In this document: piece after piece, positions 1 to 5,278 of the stretch
Layout: every line of letters starts with the position of its first letter
Numbering within the stretch: position 1 is the first letter of the stretch
From: an uncultured bacterium
GTDB taxonomy: Bacteria > Planctomycetota > Phycisphaerae > Phycisphaerales > SM1A02
NCBI GenBank assembly: GCA_903918555.1
Contig: CAIXEV010000585.1
Coordinates: forward strand, 1 to 5,965
Length of the DNA: 5,965 nt
Reading direction: 5' to 3'
Translations under genes and position numbers: made by a program
The notes under the pieces: model-generated
Seen by the model: the letters and a program-made list of their open reading frames with translations, nothing else
The model's database searches: none
What the model was told of the DNA's origin: nothing

Positions 1-24
1 CCGGCGAAGGACGCGAAGCCATGA
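1..24 (+). CDS. Possible 3' end of an upstream gene, overlapping the next start by ATGA
   Basis: In the frame of the TGA at 22-24 the first bases read P-A-K-D-A-K-P-stop, with mostly G- or C-ending codons as in the neighbouring genes. The TGA overlaps the ATG at 21-23 as ATGA, the usual arrangement for translationally coupled genes in an operon. Only seven codons are visible, so neither reality nor function can be judged. The alternative is that these bases are simply leader, or an N-terminal extension of the next gene, whose frame is also open to the window edge. Confidence 0.3.
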   Translation, partial: PAKDAKP

Positions 25-1718
25 CGCCGCTCGCGCCCGCGATCGCGCTCGCCGCGTTCGCCATCGATCCGCCGGCCGCGTCGATCCGCTTCACCGATGT
101 CACGGCGCAATCGGGCCTCGCGATGACGCCGACGAGCGGCGCCACGCCTCCGACGGTCGTGCTCGAGGTGAAGGGCGGCGGGCTCGGGCTCATCGACTTC
201 GACTCCGACGGCGACCTCGATCTCTTCGTGCCGAACGGCGCCACGCTCGCCGACCCCGAGGCCGGCCCCGGCGCGCGGCTCTTCCGCAACGACGGCGGGC
301 TGCGCTTCAGCGATGTCACCGAGGCGAGCGGCATCCGCCATCGCCGCTGGAGCTTCGGCTGCACCGTCGGCGATGTCGACGCCGACGGGCACGACGACAT
401 CTTCATCGCCTGCCACGGGCCCGATGTGTTGCTGCGGAACAAGGGCGACGGCACCTTCGAGGACATCTCGGCGCGCGCGGGCGTGGCCGATCCGCGCTGG
501 GGCACGAGCGCCGCGTTCGCCGACCTCGACCTCGACGGCGACCTCGACCTCTATGTGTGCAACTACCTCGACTTCGACCCCGCGAAGCCGCTGCCGCCCG
601 CGACCTTCAAGGGGATGAAGGTGATCGCGGGCCCGCGCGGCTACCCCGCGGCGGCCGATGCGATCTACGAGAACCGCGGCGACGGGACCTTCGTCGACCG
701 AAGCGTCGACTCGGGCATCGCTGCGGTGAAGCCCGGATTCGGGCTGAATCTCGCGATCCTCGACTTCACCGGCGACGGCAAGCCCGACATCTTCGTCGGC
801 AACGATTCGCAGGCGAACAACCTCTTCACGCCGACCGCGCCGTGGACCTACCGCGACGACGGCCTGCGCTCGGGCATCGCCGTGAACGGCGAGGGCGGCG
901 AGCAGGCGACGATGGGCGTCGCCGTGGCCGATGTCGATGGCAACGGCCGCGCGGATGTCTTCACGACGAACTTCTCGAGCGACACCAACACGCTGCACCT
1001 CAACCTCGACGGCCGCAACTTCGACGACCGCACGAACCAGTTCGGCCTCGGCGCGCCGAGCCGCACGCTCGTCGGGTGGGGCGCAGGCTTCTTCGACTTC
1101 GACCATGACGGCGACGAGGACCTGCTCTCGGTCAACGGCCATGTCTATCCGCAGGCGACGCGCGACTCGATGGACTCGGAGTACGCGCAGCGGCCGCTCC
1201 TGATGGAGCGTCGCGGCGCGCGCTTCCACGCGCTCTCCGAGGCGGGTGCGTGGAAGCTCGAGCCGCATGTCGACCGCACCGCGGTGTTCGCCGATCTCGA
1301 CCTCGACGGCGATGTCGACGCGGTGATCGCTGGCCTCAACGAGCCGCTGCGCGTGCTGCGCAACGACCACGCGGCCGCCGGCGATGCAGCCGCGGCCGCG
1401 GACTGGCTGATCGTGGTGCCGCGCGACACGCGCAAGGGCATCGGCAACCGTCACGCCGTGGGCGCGCTCGTCGAGGTGACGGCGAAGGGCGCGACGCAGC
1501 GGCGGTGGATCGTGGGCGGCGGCCCGTTCCAATCGAACAACGCGCCCGAAGCGCACTTCGGGCTGCCCGGGGACGGGGGTTCCGACAAGGTTTCCGCGAA
1601 GGATCCCGTGACGGTGACGGTGCGGTTCGCCGATGGCGCCGTGTCGACGGTCGAAGTCGCGGCGCCGGGGCGTCGGGTGGTCGTCGATCGCGCGGCGGTT
1701 ACAGCACCATCTCGATGA
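21..1718 (+). CDS. CRTAC1-like secreted FG-GAP/VCBS repeat protein with C-terminal ASPIC/UnbV domain
   Basis: This 565-residue protein is probably exported. It starts with a hydrophobic, alanine-rich stretch (about residues 3-14) that could be a weak signal peptide, although it lacks the usual early Lys/Arg. Seven calcium-loop motifs of the form D-x-D-x-[D/N]-G-x-x-D follow, at residues 59-67, 118-126, 168-176, 248-256 (Thr at the second D), 304-312, 359-367 and 425-433. They are typical of FG-GAP/VCBS beta-propeller blades. Residues 474-557 match the ASPIC/UnbV domain, with N-R-H-A-V-G-A, a G-G-G-P-F-Q-S-N turn, H-F-G-L and a final V-R-F-A-D-G. The family is known from the animal extracellular protein CRTAC1 and from many planctomycete, verrucomicrobial and acidobacterial proteins; its bacterial role is not established, and adhesion or extracellular binding is a guess. 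AAGGA at 7-11, nine bases before the ATG, supports this start. The frame is open upstream, so a longer N-terminus remains possible. The 3' end overlaps the end of convergent greA by 20 bp. Confidence 0.9.
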   Translation: MTPLAPAIALAAFAIDPPAASIRFTDVTAQSGLAMTPTSGATPPTVVLEVKGGGLGLIDFDSDGDLDLFVPNGATLADPEAGPGARLFRNDGGLRFSDVTEASGIRHRRWSFGCTVGDVDADGHDDIFIACHGPDVLLRNKGDGTFEDISARAGVADPRWGTSAAFADLDLDGDLDLYVCNYLDFDPAKPLPPATFKGMKVIAGPRGYPAAADAIYENRGDGTFVDRSVDSGIAAVKPGFGLNLAILDFTGDGKPDIFVGNDSQANNLFTPTAPWTYRDDGLRSGIAVNGEGGEQATMGVAVADVDGNGRADVFTTNFSSDTNTLHLNLDGRNFDDRTNQFGLGAPSRTLVGWGAGFFDFDHDGDEDLLSVNGHVYPQATRDSMDSEYAQRPLLMERRGARFHALSEAGAWKLEPHVDRTAVFADLDLDGDVDAVIAGLNEPLRVLRNDHAAAGDAAAAADWLIVVPRDTRKGIGNRHAVGALVEVTAKGATQRRWIVGGGPFQSNNAPEAHFGLPGDGGSDKVSAKDPVTVTVRFADGAVSTVEVAAPGRRVVVDRAAVTAPSR

Positions 1719-2166
1719 TCGTGAAGCGCTTCGCGCCACGCGGGAGATCGACGCGGATCGTCTCGCCGATGCGCGCCTTCATCAGCGCCATGCCCATCGG
1801 GCTCGTGGTGGTGACCTCGACATACGCAAGGTCGAACCGCTCGCTCGACTGGCCGACGAGCCGGTAGAGGCTGTCGTCGCCGCGATCCTCGTCGCGAAGC
1901 CGCACGACCGCGCCGACGAACACCATGTCCTGCGGAAGCGCGCTCGAGTCGGCGACCTGCGCGCGGGAGAGGCGCTCCTCGAGATCCTTGATCTTGGCGT
2001 CGTTCATCGCCTTGTCCTCGCGCGACGCGTGGTACTCGGCGTTCTCGCGAAGGTCCCCGAGCGCGCGCGCTTCCGCGATGCGCTGGATGAGGACTTTGTC
2101 CATGGCCCGGAGCTCGGAGAGCTTCTCGATGAGCATGGTCTTTTCTTCGGCGGTGATGAAGTCCAT
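1699..2166 (-). CDS. greA: Transcription elongation factor GreA
   Basis: GreA enters the secondary channel of backtracked RNA polymerase and stimulates cleavage of the extruded RNA 3' end, rescuing stalled complexes in the cytoplasm. The 155-residue product is close to the usual length of about 158. The N-terminal coiled coil (about residues 5-75) carries the signature G-D-L-R-E-N-A-E-Y-H-A at 37-47, including the acidic tip residues D38 and E41 that coordinate the catalytic magnesium. The C-terminal FKBP-like domain has the S-P-M-G-M-A-L-M segment and a closing hydrophobic strand, as in the family. The frame is open upstream to 2250, but the ATG at 2166 is chosen because MDFITAEEK aligns with the normal GreA start and AAGGA lies eight bases upstream. 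The gene lies after a terminator and is probably transcribed on its own. Its stop lies inside the last codons of the convergent + strand gene. Confidence 0.96.
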   Translation of the reverse strand: MDFITAEEKTMLIEKLSELRAMDKVLIQRIAEARALGDLRENAEYHASREDKAMNDAKIKDLEERLSRAQVADSSALPQDMVFVGAVVRLRDEDRGDDSLYRLVGQSSERFDLAYVEVTTTSPMGMALMKARIGETIRVDLPRGAKRFTIIEMVL

Positions 2167-2174
2167 GGAGCGGA

Positions 2175-2179
2175 TCCTT
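2175..2179 (-). promoter_or_regulatory. Ribosome binding site of greA
   Basis: On the - strand the bases read AAGGA, followed by an eight-base spacer to the ATG at 2166. This decides the greA start against the open frame that continues upstream to a TTG at 2250. Confidence 0.8.
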
Positions 2180-2205
2180 CGGCAGACGGGCGTTCGTGAG
2201 TCGGG

Positions 2206-2250
2206 CGCCGCATGGGACGAGGCCCTAAGGGACGAACACCCTAGGGACAA
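2206..2250 (-). repeat. Three degenerate 15-bp direct repeats in the greA leader
   Basis: On the + strand the word GGGAC(G/A)A recurs at 2214-2220, 2229-2235 and 2244-2250, an exact 15-base period. Two copies carry a preceding CCCTA, giving near-palindromes CCCTAAGGG (2223-2231) and CCCTAGGG (2239-2246). The block sits between the terminator and the greA ribosome binding site, so a binding-site array or leader RNA element is possible. It could also be decayed chance sequence. I see no convincing -10/-35 promoter pair here: TTGTCC at about 2251-2246 on the - strand is the best -35-like word but lacks a good partner. Confidence 0.4.
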
Positions 2251-2283
2251 GCATGATGCGCCTCGCGGGCGGATGCCCGAGCG

Positions 2284-2318
2284 GAAAACAGGCGACGCGG
2301 GAGAGGGCTCCCGCGTCG
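2284..2318 (-). terminator. Intrinsic (Rho-independent) terminator of the murB-ddl-ftsQ-membrane gene unit
   Basis: Bases 2293-2303 and 2308-2318 form a perfect 11-bp inverted repeat, one arm being CGACGCGGGAG, closed by a four-base loop. Read on the - strand, the hairpin is followed within four bases by TTTT (2288-2285). It begins five bases after the stop codon of the membrane gene. The T-run is short, but the stem is long and G+C-only at the loop end. It separates the wall-gene unit from greA on the same strand. Confidence 0.85.
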
Positions 2319-2322
2319 GCGG

Positions 2323-3192
2323 TCAGGATAGCGGATCGGGCGTGCCGGGTCGATGCCCGTCGTCGTGGCTCTCCCGACGCGCGTTTCGGGACGCTCGAAA
2401 CCGCGAGACGATCGCCAAGACCCAGAGGCCGGCCGCGATGGCCGCGCCGTCGCGCAGCAGGGTCCATTCGGCGGGATTCGGGTCGAGCGGGATGGCCTCC
2501 GCGCAGCGCCCAAGGAGGACGGGCGCGCTCGCCGGAACAACCCACTCGATCAGCGGCCTCCACGAGCCCGCGTCGAGCGTCTTCCGTGCCTCGCCGAACA
2601 CGGGCGAGCCGGTCGGCGCGACCGCTTCGCCGACGACGAGCACCGCCATCGGGAGTAACGCAGCCGCAACCGCGGCGATCATCGCGCGGGTTCGCGTTCG
2701 GCGATCGCTCGAGGCGAGCGCGAGCGACATGATCGCGCCCGTGATGGCGAGCGACACCGCGAGAGCGCCGACGACGAGCCCTGTTCGCGGCAGCGTCCAG
2801 TTGCTCACGAGCCGAAGCGGCCACACCACGACCTGCATGAGGATGAAGAGCGCGAGCGCATCGAACAGGGGCTGCGCGATCGGCGCCGACGATGGACGCG
2901 CCGAGAGCCTGAGCAGCGGCCAGCCGACCGCGATGCCGACGCCGATCAGCGCGAAGAGGATCTCGAGCGTCGGACCGTAGCTTGCGGCCTGCGGTTGGAC
3001 AGGTGGGCGGAATCCGAAGAGAAGGACCCACGAGCAGAAGACCCAGATCGCGGCGAGCATCACGAGCGCGCGCGGCACGAGGAGCGCGCGTGGCACGAGG
3101 AGCACGCGTGGCACGAGCAGCACGCGATCGCCCGTCTCGGCGCGGCCCGCGTCGTCGGAAGAGTGGGGGGCGTCGTGCTCGGCTGAGGTCAC
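2323..3192 (-). CDS. Multi-spanning membrane protein of unknown function, downstream of ftsQ
   Basis: The family of this 289-residue protein is not recognised. It has an acidic, hydrophilic N-terminus (1-22), then a repeated R-(V/A)-L-L-V-P hexapeptide at 23-43. Hydrophobic segments follow at about 44-61, 76-95, 108-128, 136-160, 169-192, perhaps 213-231, and 248-264, giving six or seven membrane spans. The C-terminal tail (265-289) is charged, rich in Arg, His and Asp, and probably cytoplasmic or periplasmic. The start is a GTG, supported by GGAG six bases upstream (3202-3199). A later ATG (residue 45, base 3060) would remove the repeat but has no ribosome binding site. The gene lies 34 bp after the ftsQ-like gene and ends at a strong terminator, so it is probably the last gene of the cell-wall unit. 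A role in envelope biology is inferred from position only. C-ending codons and composition match the neighbours. Confidence 0.8.
   Translation of the reverse strand: MTSAEHDAPHSSDDAGRAETGDRVLLVPRVLLVPRALLVPRALVMLAAIWVFCSWVLLFGFRPPVQPQAASYGPTLEILFALIGVGIAVGWPLLRLSARPSSAPIAQPLFDALALFILMQVVVWPLRLVSNWTLPRTGLVVGALAVSLAITGAIMSLALASSDRRTRTRAMIAAVAAALLPMAVLVVGEAVAPTGSPVFGEARKTLDAGSWRPLIEWVVPASAPVLLGRCAEAIPLDPNPAEWTLLRDGAAIAAGLWVLAIVSRFRASRNARRESHDDGHRPGTPDPLS
3061..3126 (-). repeat. In-frame 18-bp minisatellite within the membrane protein gene
   Basis: About 3.7 tandem copies of an 18-base unit lie at 3061-3078, 3079-3096, 3097-3114 and a partial copy at 3115-3126. Copies two and three differ at one base only. 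Because 18 is a multiple of three, each copy adds one hexapeptide R-(V/A)-L-L-V-P just before the first membrane span (residues 23-43 of the protein). Such an array can change copy number by slippage without breaking the frame. Confidence 0.85.
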
Positions 3193-3198
3193 CAGGTG

Positions 3199-3202
3199 CT
3201 CC
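3199..3202 (-). promoter_or_regulatory. Ribosome binding site deciding the GTG start of the membrane protein
   Basis: On the - strand GGAG is followed by a six-base spacer and GTG at 3192-3190. It favours the GTG start over the ATG at 3060, which has no purine-rich sequence upstream, and so keeps the repeated peptide inside the protein. Confidence 0.65.
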
Positions 3203-3226
3203 GCGCCGGTCGCGGCTTCGCTCGGC

Positions 3227-4144
3227 TCACGGCGTGGGCGACTGCTCGGCGGTCGTCTCTGCGCGGACGGTCACGAGATCGCCGCGGAGATCGATGGTAC
3301 GCCCGCCGCCGCTGTCGATGCGGCGCTGGGAGGCGTAGAGGAAGTCGATCGTGCGCAGCTTGGCGTCGGGCGTCACTTCGGCCACCGAGCGGTCGTTTGG
3401 CGCGCGGCCCCAAAGCAGGCGGCCGTTGCTGCGGGTGATGAGCGAAAGCGTCTGGTCCTGCGCGTACTGGCTGAGGTCGATGGCCGCGACCTCCGGACAC
3501 CACGGCTTCGCGATGAGGAGCCGCGCGAGCTCGAGGCCGGCCGCGACATCGACGCCCGGCCACGGGGAGCCGTAGTCGCCGCGGTTCGGCTCGGAGGTGC
3601 CGACGATCGCGATGTAGTGCGGCTCGGCAGGGCGGTGGCCGGCGGTCCACTGCATCGGCAGCAGGCGGCCTCCCTCGTCGACGAGGTAGTCGAACTCGCC
3701 GTGGCGGATCACCGCGAACGGACGGACGAAGGTGGCCTCGACCAGGAAGCCGCCCGCGTCGGTGAGGCGGACCTGCTCGATCGACTGGAACCAGCCGGTG
3801 GTGAGGAGCGACGCGCGCGCCTTCGCGAGCCGGTTGGGATCGAGCACCGATCCGTCGCCGACGGCCATCGCCACGCGCTCGGACACCTCGGCGCGGCGCT
3901 TGCCGTCGAACCAGCCGGGTGCATTCGTGTAGTCGACCGTCGTCGGGCCGGCGCTCGCCATCACCTGCGCGTCGAGACGCTGGCGCAGCTTGGGCACGCC
4001 CCAGAGCACGAGCACGCCGAGCAGGGCGACGAAGGCGAATGCGGCGACCGTCGAGGCCCGCGCGCTGCCGGCGAGCAGCGAGCTGCGGAGCGAGTCAAAG
4101 CGGTCGGCGAACGAGGAGGACTTCTTGCGGGTGCTGCGGGCCAT
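3227..4144 (-). CDS. ftsQ: FtsQ/DivIB-like cell division protein, divergent
   Basis: FtsQ is a bitopic inner-membrane protein that connects early and late divisome proteins and helps recruit FtsL/FtsB and the septal wall enzymes. This 305-residue product has the expected architecture. A basic cytoplasmic tail with Arg and Lys clusters (1-30) precedes one membrane span (about 31-50) and a large extracytoplasmic domain. Residues 84-150 resemble a diverged POTRA plus the following strand region: D-P-N-R-L-A-K-A-R, T-G-W-F-Q-S-I-E-Q-V, then E-A-T-F-V-R-P-F-A-V-I-R. D-Y-L-V-D-E-G-G-R-L-L-P at 152-163 fits the FtsQ 'VD..G' segment, and I-D-L-R-G-D at 284-289 fits the C-terminal I-D-L-R motif. The position directly after ddl is the classical place of ftsQ. 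AAAGG six bases before the ATG supports the start. Sequence divergence is high, so the assignment leans on architecture and context. ftsA and ftsZ do not follow. Confidence 0.72.
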   Translation of the reverse strand: MARSTRKKSSSFADRFDSLRSSLLAGSARASTVAAFAFVALLGVLVLWGVPKLRQRLDAQVMASAGPTTVDYTNAPGWFDGKRRAEVSERVAMAVGDGSVLDPNRLAKARASLLTTGWFQSIEQVRLTDAGGFLVEATFVRPFAVIRHGEFDYLVDEGGRLLPMQWTAGHRPAEPHYIAIVGTSEPNRGDYGSPWPGVDVAAGLELARLLIAKPWCPEVAAIDLSQYAQDQTLSLITRSNGRLLWGRAPNDRSVAEVTPDAKLRTIDFLYASQRRIDSGGGRTIDLRGDLVTVRAETTAEQSPTP

Positions 4145-4170
4145 CCGTGGCCTTTCTTGATTGCGTGGAC

Positions 4171-4215
4171 TGGTGGGCGGGGGAGCTGGTGCGGGGGAAC
4201 TGGCGGCGGGGGAAC
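4171..4215 (+). repeat. G-rich tandem repeat in the ddl-ftsQ spacer
   Basis: Three imperfect copies of 14-16 bases follow one another (4171-4186, 4187-4200, 4201-4215), each starting TGG and ending GGGGGA(A/G)C. They occupy the centre of the 115-bp gap between ddl and the ftsQ-like gene, the only sizeable spacer in the wall-gene unit. The G-rich strand is the template for the leftward genes, so the mRNA is C-rich here. Four runs of three or more G (4175-4177, 4179-4183, 4193-4197, 4208-4212) could in principle form a G-quadruplex, but two loops are 9-10 bases long. Function is unknown. Confidence 0.6.
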
Positions 4216-4259
4216 GAGCGGTAAGAAGAAATCGTATCGCGCGGCGCCCCGCGCCGCCG

Positions 4260-5261
4260 TCACATCGAGGGCAGCGTGACGGCGATCGTCGGGTTCGGGT
4301 CGTCGTCGCGCGCGAGCGCGGCGCGCACGACCTTGGTGCAGAGCTGCGGCATCTCGATGCCGATGTGTCGCGCCGCCATCGGCACGAGCGAGTGCGTCGT
4401 CATGCCGGGCGCTGTGTTGATCTCGAGGAACCACGCGCCGTGCGAATCGACGATGAAGTCGGCGCGCGCGATGTCGCGGAGCCCGATCGCGGAGTAGATG
4501 CCGCGCGTGGCGTTGCGCATTTCCTCGGCCACCTCGGGCGGAAGCGGCGGGTCGACGACATAGCGGGTGTCGTCGCGGAAGTACTTGGCCTCGTAGTCGT
4601 AGAAGGTGACCGACGGAATGATCTCGATGATCGGCAGCACCTCGCCGTTCACGATGCCGACGGTCATCTCGCGGCCCTGGATGTACTGCTCGGCCATGAG
4701 GTGCTCGCGCTTGGGCTCGAGCTCGTTGCGGGCGCGGATGATGTCCGCGAGCGTGTGGCAGATGCGGAGGTCGACGCTCGAGCCGTCGTTCGAGGGCTTG
4801 AGCACGAGCGGCGGGTCGATGTCGAGCATCTCGCGGCGACGGACCTCGCGCGAACGCGGCGTGCGGACATCGATCCGCATCGCGTGCATCTTGGTCGCGA
4901 GCTTGTTCATCGCGATCGACGCGGGGCGCGGCTTGGGGCCGATGTAGGGGATTCCCTCGTCGCTGTGGATCGACTCGAGGATCTCCTGCAGCGGGCCGCC
5001 TTCGCCCCACGGACCATGGACGATGGGGAAGATGACCTGCGGATCGTGCGCGAGGATCTCGGCGCGCGTGATGCGTTCAATCGTGAGCGGCACGGCGTCG
5101 AACGCACCGCCTTCGTTGAGCGCGCGGGCCACCTCGGTGCCCGACATGATGCTCACCTCGCGCTCGGCGTCGGGCCCGCCCATGAGGACGAGCACGCGCG
5201 GCTTCGCATGCCTGGCGTGCGAGCTGTGGTGGGGAGGTGCCGTGTGGGTGGATCCGTTCAT
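4260..5261 (-). CDS. ddl: D-alanine--D-alanine ligase
   Basis: Ddl joins two D-alanines with ATP in the cytoplasm to make the dipeptide that MurF adds to the peptidoglycan stem peptide. The 333-residue product shows the ATP-grasp Ddl motifs in order. They are G-G-P-D-A-E-R-E-V-S (28-37, the H-E-V-S region with Arg for His), F-P-I-V-H-G-P-W-G-E-G-G (78-89), K-P-S-N-D-G-S-S-V (155-163), E-Q-Y-I-Q-G-R-E (191-198), Y-D-Y-E-A-K-Y (221-227), R266/D268, and F-L-E-I-N-T-A-P-G-M-T (278-288) with metal ligands E280 and N282. After G-S-S-V the usual glycine is Asp. A His-rich leader (H6, H11, H12, H15, H18) precedes the first strand. The ATG at 5261 is preferred because AGGAG lies seven bases upstream. 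A GTG at 5282, overlapping the murB stop as GTGA, would add seven residues but has no clear ribosome binding site. Confidence 0.96.
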   Translation of the reverse strand: MNGSTHTAPPHHSSHARHAKPRVLVLMGGPDAEREVSIMSGTEVARALNEGGAFDAVPLTIERITRAEILAHDPQVIFPIVHGPWGEGGPLQEILESIHSDEGIPYIGPKPRPASIAMNKLATKMHAMRIDVRTPRSREVRRREMLDIDPPLVLKPSNDGSSVDLRICHTLADIIRARNELEPKREHLMAEQYIQGREMTVGIVNGEVLPIIEIIPSVTFYDYEAKYFRDDTRYVVDPPLPPEVAEEMRNATRGIYSAIGLRDIARADFIVDSHGAWFLEINTAPGMTTHSLVPMAARHIGIEMPQLCTKVVRAALARDDDPNPTIAVTLPSM

Positions 5262-5268
5262 AGAGAGG

Positions 5269-5273
5269 CTCCT
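5269..5273 (-). promoter_or_regulatory. Ribosome binding site deciding the ddl start
   Basis: On the - strand AGGAG lies seven bases before the ATG at 5261. It falls inside the longer open frame that begins at the GTG at 5282, so it argues for the shorter Ddl. Confidence 0.8.
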
Positions 5274-5278
5274 GAGGT

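Noticed and set aside
500..1330. Repeated GACCTCGACGGCGAC-type words as DNA repeats or a mobile element
   Set aside because: They encode the recurring calcium-loop motif of the FG-GAP blades and are explained by protein repeats. No terminal inverted repeats or transposase are present.
1925..2980. Long + strand open frame (351 codons) antisense to greA and the membrane gene
   Set aside because: It runs through the terminator and two well-supported genes on the other strand, has no recognisable motif, and is the kind of Ser/Arg/Ala-rich shadow frame expected in GC-rich DNA.
2225..3031. 268-codon - strand frame overlapping the membrane gene
   Set aside because: It is Arg/Ala-rich and shifted relative to the membrane gene, which has clear hydrophobic spans, a good ribosome binding site and a stop placed just before the terminator.
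3061..3126. The repeated L-V-P-R peptide as a vector-derived thrombin site
   Set aside because: The Gly-Ser that follows L-V-P-R in cloning tags is absent, and the repeat continues the host composition and frame, so it is native sequence.
3061..3126. CRISPR array
   Set aside because: The units are 18 bases, directly adjacent, with no spacers, and they lie inside a coding frame.
4171..4215. A confident G-quadruplex
   Set aside because: There are four runs of three or more G, but two loops are 9-10 bases, longer than in standard stable quadruplex motifs.
4231..4260. Hairpin after the ddl stop as an intrinsic terminator
   Set aside because: The stem is only six base pairs and the T-rich stretch (TTTCTTCTT on the - strand) starts about ten bases after it, too far for a normal terminator. 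It is kept only as a possible weak attenuator in the spacer finding.
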